From Parascedosporium putredinis (taxonomy: Eukaryota; Ascomycota; Sordariomycetes; Microascales; Microascaceae), in the NCBI GenBank assembly GCA_949357655.1, contig CASHTG010000001.1:3472001-3536000 (forward strand): 64,000 nt of DNA, written 5' to 3'. A program made the position numbers and the translations under genes. The notes beneath the pieces are model-generated. The model was not told the DNA's origin and searched no databases. It worked only from the letters and a program-made list of their open reading frames with translations. This document shows positions 12,759 to 23,884 of the stretch, in pieces. Numbering within the stretch: position 1 is the first letter of the stretch; each line of letters begins with the position of its first letter.

Positions 12759-14831
12759 CTCAGACCAGACGCCCGTCGCAGTTCAGGCTCTTTGCTTTGC
12801 TTTTGTTGACGAGTCGCCATTGCGCTGTCCAGTCCATCCTCCAGGCAGGCTAGCCAATCCACCGTTATGGGTTTCCTTCCAGCGGGATTGAGGATTATTG
12901 ATACATGATCCACCGTGGATGCACTACTACAGACAAGCCCTCTTGAGAGTCTGGAACCACAGCACTGGTTTGGAGCTGGTCCTTTTCATCCTTGGCCTTC
13001 ATCCTTTGCCCATTCAACCATCTGAAATTTCAGAGGTGGCTTGGTCGAAAAGGGTAACCAACCAATCCTGTCGCGTGTCAACCTTCTTTGCTTGCAAATG
13101 TTCTTATTTGGACGTATTTCCATGCCCTTTTGCAGAGGGCGGCGCATGCTGACAGACAGCTCCTCGATGGATGGCTCCGTTGTTCTATTTTCGTGCTACC
13201 CCCTTCCTCTTCCCTGGTGGTGCCCCATCACCTTAATAGCAGTCATAATCTTTCCCCTTTCTTACCCATACTCGACGATCGACCGGGGTATCCGATCGTT
13301 TCGTCCAAAGCTGGTGTAATTTCTCGAAGTGGTGTTTGTTGGTGTGCCGAGTGCCGTTTGGTTTCCACCCAAGTTCTCCCTTCGTTTGTTTCTGGCTCCG
13401 CCTCGCATGAGCATTAAGCTGCCCATCGTTCGCTTTCCACCATGATCTCGCTACCAGTCCCCCACACCGACCGAGCCTCTGTGAAGGATGGGGCAGGACC
13501 TCGTTATACTTTTTCATATCGATAGGGCCAAATTTCCCGTTGTTCGAGAACCCGGTTCGGGTCTCCCGTACACACGCGCGGTCCTGCCCAACCAAGAGGC
13601 CTAATTTCACCTTGTCTGCTGGCTGTGACTCGGTGCTGACTGTAAAGAGGCGATCAAGAGGACGCCTTCATCGTCTACTGCTCACCATAAGCCCCCTTTC
13701 ACCTTCCAAACTCGAGTGTTGTCGTGCTCCACCACCGCACACATACACTTGGCTCACACGCCACACCCACAAGCTTGCGCGTGCAAGTGGCCAATCTTTG
13801 TCCTCTTGTGGGATGGCCAGGCTAGGCATGCATTCACGGCCTCCTCCTGGGGGCGTGTCCAGATCCCCCACATCTATACCTACCTACATTATGCCCGTTC
13901 CCTTGCCATCTCCACCGAGTCCCTAAACGCCGCGATACCCTACGCCTGCGGCGTGACCTTTGCACCCTATACCTGTGAACGATGAAGCTTCCATTCCGCA
14001 TTCCTCGTAGCGTAGCCGCTGTTCCTCACCGCTCACTCATACCCATCCCTGCTGCTGCCTTCCCTTCCCTCCCCCTGGCTCTCGTTTTCCACTTCCTGGC
14101 ACCCCTTCCGGAGGGAACAGGCGAATCGACCACCCTCTCCTTTTTTGGGTTGGCGAGAGGTGATGTGAATCACTCACACCTGCAGAAAAGCCGGACCTCG
14201 CCAGGTCCAAACTAGCATCGTCTTACCGGGTTTCCTTCCAACGTCGCAACGTCATAGCCCACGAGGGGACGAGCTCACCTCATCCCCATCCGCATCGAGG
14301 CCATGCCGAGGTCACAAACTATTGATTTCTGCAACCCATTCCCCACGAGGCGCCTCTCGATGCTACCTGTGTGAACATTCTCCCCATCAGACCATCTTTT
14401 CCGCCCGAGAGTGAGGCACCTTTTCTCCCCATCGTTAGCCCCGGCGCTCCATCCCGTGCTCTCTCGTCTCGCCGTGCCGTTTCCGTCTTTGCCTCTCTCC
14501 CACATCTTCCACTTTTTCCTCTTCCTCCCCAGTACAGGAGGAAAGGGGGCATGTGTAATCGCCTCGCGTTCTGACTGTTGTGGTTACTTCCATCTACCCC
14601 TTTTTGGTAATCCTCGTCCCCTGCGAACCCTAGCACCTCCGGAGTGAGGTTTGGTTGATGCTTCCTCAGCAGCACTCGCCGTGACCATCTTCGTCACAAG
14701 GTTGCGGGTGAGGCTGTGGAGACTCCTCCGTGCCCCGGAATTTGGCACAAAGTGCCTCGCAGCACCAATACGAGCATCCTTGCCCTTCATATGTGCCTTG
14801 CAGGTCGGTTTACCTGGACCCCTTCATGACA

Positions 14832-14837
14832 TATAAG
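14832..14837 (+). promoter_or_regulatory. TATA-like site and CT-rich initiator of the laccase gene
   Basis: TATAAG lies about 195 bases before the laccase start codon. It is followed by a strongly pyrimidine-rich block at about 14920-15000, typical of transcription start regions of highly expressed fungal genes. The functional reading is inferred from position only. Confidence 0.45.
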
Positions 14838-15029
14838 AAGTCTGGCAGCCCCCGCCTTCAGTCCTATCTCGATCTATCTCAGCATCCAGTCCGATCCAGT
14901 CTAATCTGGCCACCTCCTTCGTTTCTTTCATTCGTTTCTTTTCTTTTCTTTCCGGACCTTCGTTTCTCCCCGTCCCCTCCCCTTTCTTCCATTCTTTAGA
15001 TTAAGCCGTAACCCCCGCCCGCCTCCGCC

Positions 15030-17332
15030 ATGAGGCCCATTGCCCTCTTCCAAGCCGTCGGCCTCTTCTTGGGGCTGACCAATGCCGCTCCGTCGGCTGA
15101 CGTCTCCGTCGCTTCCCGCGACCTATTCAAGCGTGCTCCCACCTGCAACACGCCTTCTAACAGGGCCTGCTGGTCCAACGGCTTCGATATCAACACCGAT
15201 TACGAGAGCAGCATCCCCAACACCGGCAACACTCGTCGTGTAAGTCAACCTTTCTTTGGCATTACAGCCAGGCAAGCCCACGCTTTTGTCACTGTCGACT
15301 AACCCCCTTCGCCCTTCTAGTATATTCTCGATGTCACTCAGACCGAGAACTGGGTTGGTGGCGATGGCCAGGTGAAGAAGTTGGCCATGTTGTTCAATGG
15401 TAAGCGGTCACCATGGCTTGATATCCCTCGGCCTTTGTTCTTTACTTGGCTCCTCGGACCAGTGCCTAACCGGTAGTCTTTTCGAATAGGAACTTTCCCC
15501 GGCCCCACCATTCGAGCTGGTAAGTCTTCTTCAACCCATGTCTAGGAAAAGCGAGGAGGGGAGCGCTAACAGAAAATGCAGACTGGGGTGATTGGATCGA
15601 AGTGACTGTGCGCAACAAGCTCTCCTGCGACGGGTAAGTCGAGTGGAAACCTATCTCTCATGCAGGCAACGCGGGTCTAGGTTACTTCTGTTTCTAACTC
15701 TGATTAGCACCTCGGTCCACTGGCACGGAATCCGCATGCAGAGGAACTCCGTCAACGATGGTGCCAACGGTGTCACCGAATGCCCCATTGCTCCCGGCAC
15801 CAGCAGGACTTACCGCTTCCGCGCGGAGCAGTATGGAACCGGATGGTAAGCAACATCTGGCCCGATCACAGAGAGGGAGGCTAACGTTCTTCTCCAAGGT
15901 ACCACTCCCACTACTCGTCCCAGTATGCCAATGGTCTTCTCGGCACCGTCGTCATTGACGGACCCGCTTCTCTCCCCTACGAGGAGGATCTCGGCGTCTT
16001 CCCCATCAGCGATTGGTACTACGGCGACGCCGAAGAGATGGGCAAGGCCTTGATTCCTCCCCCGGCGCCGCTCCTGCCGCCGACAACGTCCTGTTCAACG
16101 GAACCCACGTCTCCTCCGCCGGCACCGGCGACTACGCCCGCGTGAAGCTAAAGGTCGGAAAGCGCCACCGTCTCCGACTCATCAACCCTTCCGTCGACAT
16201 CTCGTACACCGTGTCCCTGGTCAACCATGACATGACCGTCATCGCGACCGATTTCGTGCCCGTCAACGCCTTCACTGCGCCGTCCGTCCTCCTGACCCCT
16301 GGACAGCGTCTCGACGTTACCATTGACGCGTCCAAGACCCCCGGCAACTACTGGTTCAACGTGACCTTTTCCTCGAGCCCCTGCGGAAGCTCCCGGTTCG
16401 CCAAGCCCGCGGCCATTTTCCAGTACGATAGCGTCGCGGCCGGTATTCCCACGATCCAAGGATCCGCGCCTACGGATACGCTCTGCCAGGATAACAACAA
16501 CTTTAGCCCGGTTGTCAGGCGTACCGTTCCTTCTTCCGCCTTCAAGGTCAACGAGACCAACACCATCGGAGTCGAGCTCGTCCAGAAGGCCTGGCAAAAT
16601 GTCCCTAACCGTGTGTACTGGAACGTCCACGGTCATGACATGAACGTCACATGGGAGAACCCCACGCTCGAGTATGTTGCCAACAAAGACTTGACCTTCC
16701 CCGAGAGGTACAATATCCACACTGTCGACAAGAAGAATGGCGATGTAAGTCAAACACTCTCCCGCTCCCGCCCCCTCGCCCTCGTCCCCTGTTGTACAAA
16801 AATTTCTTTCGTGCTAACGATCACATCTACAGTGGGCTTTCTGGCTCATCGAGAACACCAGTGTTCTTCCCCACCCCATGCATCTTCACGTAAGTATCAC
16901 ATTATCGCACCCACCTTGAGGATCTTCCTCATCCGGCCAAGGCGCCAAAGCTGACTCGGTCGTTCAGGGCCATGACTTCTACGTGCTCGGCCATTCCACG
17001 CCCCCGCGAACCCCTTCACCGCCCCGATGACCAACTTCAACGCCGCGACCGACATGGGAAGGCTCAACTTCAACAACCCCACGCGCCGAGACACGACCGT
17101 GATGCCCGCCAAGGGTTGGCTCGCCCTCGCCTTCCGCGTCGATAACCCCGGCGCGTGGCTCTTCCACTGCCACATTGCCTGGCACGCCGGCCAGGGTCTC
17201 AGCATGCAGTTCCTCGAGACCGTCTCCGAGATTCCCGGCACGGTCAACCTCGCTGAGCTCGAGCCTACCTGCAGCATCTGGACCCAATACTACGCCACCT
17301 CTCAGTGCAAGCAGTGGGATTCCGGTCTCTAA
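15030..17332 (+). CDS. Laccase (ascomycete multicopper oxidase)
   Basis: Secreted phenol oxidase using four copper ions to oxidise phenolics and reduce oxygen to water. The start at 15030 sits in CCGCCATGA and encodes a signal peptide followed by a propeptide ending in a Kex2-type Lys-Arg (LFKRAP). All copper motifs are visible: HWHG, HSHYSSQ, HPMHLHGHD and HCHIAWHAGQGLSMQ. Eight exons are separated by seven short introns with GTAAGN donors; the last one splits HPMHLH from GHDF. The C-terminus DSGL matches the processed tail of ascomycete laccases such as those of Sordariales. Two one-base losses interrupt the frame: near 16048 (GCC-TTG where GCC-CTT-GAT is expected) and in the C run at 17001-17005. 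About 600 residues, normal for the family. Expression is probably driven by the TATA/CT promoter just upstream. Confidence 0.93.
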
Positions 17333-20300
17333 GGGATTACAACGCTTTGCAACAGGCTGGCGTAGAACGGGGTCATGGCCCGTCGACAGAGCGAGCGTGA
17401 TTGCCTCCCATCCTTGATGATGTTGTTTTTCTCTCTTTTCATCCACCTTTTCAACTCCTTTCGTTCTCTCTCCCGCCTTTCTTCCCTTCGTTTGCGGGTC
17501 GAGGATTTTGGTCTTCTTCTCGACATTCCTTCTGACCTCTTATTGAGGTGCCTTATTTTTCTTCTTCTTCTTTCTCTTCCGCTTCTTCTTCTTCTTCCTT
17601 TATTTACAATTTTCTACTTGAGGAGCCGGACCACGTTTCGTTAGCTTCAGCCTTTTCTTCTTCAGTTTGGCTAAAGAGAACTTTTCCAAGTGGTCGCCAG
17701 GCGGGTTTGGTGCGGAGCTATGAGGTGGTGATTTGGAGCAACAAGCTCCACTCCTTCAATTCTTCTGCATTCTCTGGCTTTTTTTCTCTTCTTTTGGGCC
17801 TTGTCCCTTCTTTCTCAAGGGATGGACCTTTTTCCCCTAGCTTCTTTTCTTCTTCTGTCGAAGCTAGAACTTGATCATGGCCTTCTTTTTGGCTGGATTG
17901 GTGACTGGGATCGGGGCTGGATCAAGGCACGACAGCCTGTCTGACAATCACGTAGTGGTACAGAAGGAAATAATACATCCTCCTCTCTTATGCAACAAAG
18001 TTATAGTTATAACATGATTCTTGTGAAAGAAAGTGTGGCGTAGATGCTTGTAGATTGGCAAAGAGCTATCGAATCAAGGGCAACTGCGGGAGAGATTGTG
18101 CGCGTTCGTTTCTATTCTATAAGTCGTCTCTTTTTCTTCTTCTTCAGCTGTAGAGCCCATCAGCTTCCGTCTTTGATATGACATGACGCTCATCCGGCCG
18201 CATCTCAAAGAGAAGAAGTATTGGCCCGCCTGCTCTTCTGGCGAACCGTTCACCGAAATAATATGAGCAACCCCAGTAAAAAGTGCAGGAGAAGTGTAGT
18301 ACTGTTTGATTACATATGCCCACCGATTCAATGGACCAAACGGACACGGCTCCCAAGCAGAATAATCTATGGATGCTTCACGATGTTGTATTAGTCATCC
18401 AATTGATTGAAGACTGTAAGGAGCAAATCTTTCATGTTGCGCGTTCTCTCCCACGCTGCCTCCTTCCAGATACAAATGATAGTCAGCCACACAATCCCCT
18501 ACAATACAGGCCATATGAGTTACCGCCATGCGATGGGACCAGCGGTTACAATGAATCTATGCAACTCTTGCTCATGTCAGTTGACGTTCGTTCAGGCGAT
18601 GATGTTGGGCGTTGAGGAATTTTTGTGGCTGAAACTAGGTGCGGCTTCGTGCAGCCCCCACTGGAAATGGCTTTTTCCCCTGCAGTAGTAACCGCCGCGC
18701 GACGCGTCGGCAGTGGACGACTTTCGTCGTCAGCAGCCCACTACGACCCAGTTCCTCTGCTCAAGAATTTTTCTTGTAGAAAGCGGATTCGTGTGTCGAT
18801 GTCGATAAACCCTACATCTTGAATGGCGCCTTTCTCTTTACTTGTCGGTTAGCCCGGTGGGTGAGAGGGGCGTACGACTCTAAAGTTGCGCGGCCTTAAA
18901 GATTCAACCCTTTGACGCGCTCGCTGGCTCCATAGACAAGGCAACGCAGAATATTAGGACTATGCGATTCAAGTTATCTCAGCAAGTAAGCTGAGCAAAG
19001 GGGCCTCCCAGTGGGAAAGATAGCCGCCCAGAGCGAAAGGCTATCCTACACTTCGTAAGCTCCGGCATCAGACTGTGGCTGTGCTCCTATTCGCGAATCG
19101 TCTACCGAGGGTAGGTACCTCTCTCGATCTTAACTCGCGCTCATGGGGAAGTGCATTTGTGGGTGGCAGCAGAATTAGTACCCAATATGCAACCGGGAAG
19201 CCAGGGAGTGCAACGTCGCACGCCAATCTTATGGTAATCGGGACGTCGGGGGCAAAAAGCCCTACCTGGATGACAGTCGACTCTGATATCATCGCTTGAG
19301 CGAAGTGAAATCGAAACCTTGGATAACTTGAGACTCTGAGGATCTTGGGAACATCCTTCCCACAAATGGTAAACGGTCCGGTTTTGCGCCAAAGCGACAG
19401 CCTGCTGGGCCCGAGACGGTGGGGGCTGGCCCTTCAAGCTTTGATGAGTGGTGCCATCCACACCTGAAGTACAAAAACCCAGGGCCGCTTGCATTGATTG
19501 ATCATTTGGGCGGGACGGGGTGTATTGTGTGTTATTAGGGGCTGCTTTTCCCATTTCCCAGCGCAGGGCGGCCAGCACCAAGCGGAAGTCCGGGGTCCCA
19601 AATTGCCAGGTCCTTGCACAGGAGTGGCTCTTGAGACTCCGACCCATCAGTGTCCCCTTTTCTCGTTGAGTGATTGATTGAATGGAGGCTCAGATGGGTC
19701 TGGCGGCCTGTCCGGAAGAATGTGGAAGAAACAGTCGCTTCGAAAAAGCACGCCAATCAACTCGTTGAATCATCCATGTCTTGCTTTGGCAGGCAGCGGG
19801 GAGGAGCCCCAGCCAATAAAAGAGAGTCAGGTGGCAAAGGGCCCTCCAACCTTTGATCCATGATGAGAGAGACAAACGTTGGATTGTATTGTGCCGGCGT
19901 GAGGTAGTGGAAAGTGTGCTGTGAAGAAGTCTACAACAGTCCCTCCTTGTGCAAGGAGAAGTTGTTGATGGACTCGCAGACGCCTGCGCTAGGTCGAGGG
20001 CGCTGGTCTATCTCGGTATTGAGCAAGCGATTTATGTGTTCGGTGATTTAGTTCAGGCTGCGCGGGAAATTGAACCGTTGAAGCGCTCCAGACCCTTCTT
20101 CGGATTGATCATTCACGACTGGATACAAGGCGGCTTTTGCTTGGGACTGTGAACGAACGATGAGTGAATTGCGGGATGCGTGGCGGATCCATCAACCGTC
20201 GATGTACATCAGAGCCTGTATCCACTGCATTGATACAATCCAAGACCAAAGATGATCGAGGTGGGGGAGGGTTGGTCGCTTCTGGACCGAGCGGCGGTTT

Positions 20301-21027
20301 TTTGTTTGACGAATCTGGATACGAGGTGTTGACGGTACATCGGGAACAGAAGGTCGTCACCAGAGTGGCAAGTACCGACACCCTCCTCCACTCTTCCATC
20401 GTCAACAGTCAACCAAGTCACTCCCCATCCCGCCGACTCTCCCCGTTTTCGTTCAATCCGTGACACCCGACCACTCATTCCATCCTAGTGAATTTCCCGC
20501 CTTCTAGACTTCGCTTCCGTTTCATTCACCAATCTTGAAGTTTTCTCTTTCACCCTCTTTTATTATCTTTATTCCCTTTTTTTTTTCGAACCCTCATTTC
20601 CTTCGACCCCCTCGCTCTCTCGTTTCGGCACATACCTATCACCAACTGGGTTGTCACGTTCACCTCGACTTATTTTTTTCTGGTTGCCAACCTCACCTCG
20701 AAGCGATCTCCCGCTGTATTCTCTCTTTGTCCCGCAAACGTGCCCGTTCCACTGATCCGGTACGGCCATTTACCCTGATCCTTCGCAAAACGCCAGGCCA
20801 AAGTTCAGATTGGCTTCTTCTTTCGTTGTTGCAACACATTCTCGAGATCGACGATCGTTTTTACTTTGCGCCCCCCTCGACGCATCTTGACCCTGAAAAC
20901 AAACTTTCAGGGCGTCGCTTGACAACGACGCTAATCGACCAAAGACTGGGCGGTTCCTGGATTGGATCGAAACTTTGTTGCTGCCAAACCTTGATTGATC
21001 GAATCCGTGTCCCTCCACCTTTACACA
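17333..21027. other. Intergenic region, 3.7 kb
   Basis: Begins with a T/C-rich laccase 3' region (17400-17620). No open frame here shows a domain. The last 500 bases are pyrimidine-rich and probably form promoter and 5' UTR of the Mid2-like gene; an accidental long open frame crosses this part. Confidence 0.55.
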
Positions 21028-21768
21028 ATGTACTACACCAGGTTATTGAGGGTCCTCCTCGTCACCCTTTCCGTGACGAGCGTCGCGCAGGCCACTTTCC
21101 GCAACGATGGCCACAGGCCCAACGGCGCTCTCGTCAAGAGGCAAGGAACGAGTGCTAGCGCCAACGAAGAAACAACGCCGCCCCCTACCACGACGCCTCC
21201 GACCCCTACGCCAACCCCGACAACTCCTCCCGATGATGACGGTGACGATGACCCGACCACCAGCACCCCTACCAAGACGGACACGACGACTTCGAAGCCG
21301 ACGGACACCAAGACTACCACGTCCAAGGATGACCCCAAACCCACCGACACGAATACCTCGGATGACCCCATCACGGAAACGTTTACCGAAATCATCACCA
21401 CGACTAACTCGAATGGCGAACCTACTTCCTTCACCTCGGAGGGTACCGTGACCAAGACTCCTGGTCTTTCTCAAGGCGGCTCCGGTGGCGCCTCGGGCAT
21501 GACGAAGGAGACGAGGAACATCGTCATCGGCGTTGTTGTAGGCGTCGGCGGTGCCATCGTCCTCGGTGCCCTCGGCTTCGTTGCCTGAGGATCTGGGGCC
21601 GCAAGAAGCAGGCCGAAGAGCACGACGTCCTCATGAGCTATGGCGATAAGCACGACGCAGGTGGTAGCTCCTGGCGGTACCGCTGGTGGCCATGCCCGCA
21701 ACCCATTCCAGTCTACCCTCGAGACGTATCACGCGCCGACGCATGTCAATGCCTCGTCAAACTTCTAA
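21028..21768 (+). CDS. Mid2-like Ser/Thr-rich single-pass membrane protein (cell-surface sensor type)
   Basis: Predicted plasma-membrane protein with the layout of fungal wall-stress sensors. A signal peptide (MYYTRLLRVLLVTL...) is followed by a Lys-Arg site, a long Thr/Pro/Ser-rich and Asp-containing stalk expected to be O-mannosylated, then GGASGMTKETRNIVIG and one transmembrane helix (VVVGVGGAIVLGALGFVA). The frame breaks inside the helix end at about 21586 (TGA; one added G gives AWRIWGRKK), after which a basic juxtamembrane segment and cytoplasmic tail appear. A second shift near 21665 leads to the ending APTHVNASSNF, stop at 21766. The start at 21028 is chosen because it opens directly into the signal peptide. 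Architecture is seen; the sensor role is inferred from family resemblance. Confidence 0.68.
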
Positions 21769-23158
21769 TCTCCCCGGAATGCGGACCCGATTTGAATATT
21801 CGGCGACAAAAAGTGTGGTTCGGTTCGCTTTCGCTTTTCCGCCCCTCGTCCGCTCCTTTCCAAAACCTCTGTCAAGCTCGACAAGTCGAGGGAGCAAGTG
21901 ACCAAGGAAAGGGAATAGCGGACTGATGGACAAAAAGGGGAGGGGAACAAAAGCCCAACGCCTGTCCGCCCAATGATTTTTCTGCTGGGCTGACGATTTT
22001 CGAATTTTTGTTTTTTTCTTTTTTGAAAACCATCTGCGCTTTCCACCCGTTAGATACAGGCTATTCGGAGTTTGATGGCTGCGTTCCTCTTTTTCATCTT
22101 TTTCTTTTTCTCAAACTACCCACGCCGTTGATAATACTCGTACATTCTTCTCGCGCGCTTCCATTGCTAGTCGCAGATGGATTGGGTGTACCTCGGTATG
22201 CTCAAGTTTCCTTTGTCACACCTGTTTTCCATTTTCCTAGGCGTGTCCTATGCCGAACGCCTCATATAACCAAGCTCGTCGCGTTTGCCTTGCTATTCAA
22301 GAAACGAACGAGAATCTTGCTTGTCCCCAGCGAAGGCAGGCCTTGATTTGGGCTGCTTTTCCCCACGAAATCCGAACCAGCCTTCATGGTTCCTCTCCCG
22401 GACTCGAGGGTATCTTTAGGAGCTGTACAATTTCGGTTACTACTGTTGTCTGCATCTACGCACAGTTTAGAGCATTTTTCTTTTTAATTAATATTACGGC
22501 CTTTTCCCGCATTCGCTGCTGTCTGTGCCCTTTTGATTAACCCATTTTTCCCGTTTTGACATTCATCTCCGCCATTCCCAGCCGAGACCGTTCCCACCTC
22601 ATTAATCGAGTGACTTGGGACAAGATTTCATTTGGGGGCCGCTGCAGTTCGAATCAAGTCTGCGCCAGTGAAATCACGTGATCTACCATGCGGCTGGCAG
22701 GGGGTTGTCCAACGGCTGGGGCGGGTGGTCAAGGCTCGCGTCTCAGTGTCGTTTCGGCCTGCATCTGTACAGCGGCCTTCATGGGAGATCCCCGTTTCAC
22801 CCCGCCTAACTGGGTGCTGGGTCCTCCCGTGAAGTGAGGAGGAGGAGGAGAAGGAGGGAGGGAGCAGTTCATATCTGGGGAGAGGAGAATCCACGACGGA
22901 GATGGAATTCATCCAAGCTTCGCTGGTTATCCTCCTCATCGCTCATTGACGAAATTTAGACCGCCGTGATCTTGTTGTTTGATACTATATTTCTGTTTCC
23001 GTCTGGCACGCACTCTCAACCCCCACTTCTGTGAACACGAACAACGGGTCCGCCCTCACTCACCACCTCGACTAGACGCCGTTGATTAACTGTCGTCTCC
23101 GGACCATATCCGCTCCCGCAGCCACTCACAACGACGAAGCTAGAATACCTCGCCGACG
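21769..23158. other. Intergenic region, 1.4 kb
   Basis: No gene supported. Contains T-rich sequence, a purine-rich block (about 22825-22865), and a palindromic E-box-like site at 22673, before the small secreted protein gene. Confidence 0.5.
22673..22682. promoter_or_regulatory. ATCACGTGAT palindrome (E-box/CDE-like)
   Basis: Ten-base perfect palindrome around CACGTG, about 480 bases upstream of the secreted protein start. Known binding core of basic helix-loop-helix factors such as Cbf1/Pho4 types; use here is not shown. Confidence 0.35.
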
Positions 23159-23884
23159 ATGTTGACCACCCGAATGAGCATCCTGGCCGCTGTGTCGGTC
23201 CTGATTGCTAGCGTAACGGCGATAGATCTGACGGCAGAGCTGAACGCTGGGTGGAGGATGGGTCTTCATCCTAGACAGGCGGCGCAAAATCTTCAGGCCT
23301 TTTCTGGCACGCTCGGCGGTGTACAGGCGTCTGCGGTATGCTTCTCGGATTTTGGGGCCTCGTCACGACTTTTTGTTCGAGCATCGAACTAATGGCCGAT
23401 GTTTAGATTACAAACTCTGGGAACCCGGAACGCCCATTTTCTGTTGACGGCGACACTTTTGTGAGTTGCGACCCGTCTAGCTAATCCGAGTGGGCGCATT
23501 AGCAGGAGGCCAGGAAGCGCGGTTGTCCGTCTGGGAGAATCCGAGTCATTGTTTTTGCTAACCAGCCGCCCGTCTTCTCCCTAGAATGACTTCAGGACAG
23601 CCGCCGACCGGTCCTGCGATAACCAGAAGAACAACTGTGCCGAGATTGCCAACAGCGGTGGTCCGTTCAAGGTTGGCGATTGTGACAAGCAGAATGGTGA
23701 GTGCATTTCGCGCAGGGGGCGAGAGAGCGATCTCCTCTCCTCGTCCGAGGCAAGGAACTCGTTGGATTAACCTTTACTCGTAGAGCAATGCAAAGCTTCC
23801 ATTTCCACCGCGAGCCGGACGACGTTTGGAGAGCCAGCGCTGGTCAGCTCGAGCGCCGAGTTCGACTTCATCTGCGACATATGA
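23159..23884 (+). CDS. Small secreted cysteine-containing fungal protein of unknown function
   Basis: I recognise this as a conserved fungal secreted-protein type but know no function for it. Four exons splice cleanly: 23159-23338, a short exon beginning ITNSGNPERPF, an exon with RSCDNQKNNCAEIANSGG, and a last exon with EQCKASIS ending at 23884; all introns are GT-AG. A signal peptide (ILAAVSVLIASVTA) precedes a mature chain of about 125 residues containing at least five cysteines. The motif ITNSGN...PF.VDG and the spaced cysteines are what tie it to the family. No frame break is needed, unlike most genes in the window. It may be an extracellular or wall-associated protein; an effector role is possible but unsupported. 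Confidence 0.72.

Larger units (their letters stand above)
6581..15029. other. 8.4-kb region without a supportable gene
   Basis: Long gap between the GH16 start (which faces it) and the laccase. Open frames are short or low in complexity and none shows a domain or splice-joined conserved sequence. Visible elements are a pyrimidine tract at about 10500-10560, a TG/GT microsatellite at 12177-12229, a CCATGC hexamer repeat at 12735-12758, and the laccase promoter in the last 250 bases. It could hold untranslated RNA or diverged coding sequence that I cannot recognise. Confidence 0.55.

Noticed and set aside
12067..12759. 230-codon minus-strand open frame
   Set aside because: Composition is driven by the TG and CCATGC microsatellites (His-Thr and Trp-Ala runs); no domain, no splice-linked conserved sequence.
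18850..18930. tRNA-like D-arm and T-loop words
   Set aside because: The anticodon arm cannot be folded with a seven-base loop and no paired acceptor stem was found.
20535..21158. 207-codon + frame overlapping the Mid2-like gene start
   Set aside because: It is the pyrimidine-rich 5' UTR read through into an alternative frame of a real gene; no recognisable domain.
21033..21474. Two long minus-strand frames opposite the Mid2-like gene
   Set aside because: They are shadows of the Thr/Pro/Asp-rich stalk; their Val/Gly-rich composition follows directly from the sense repeats.
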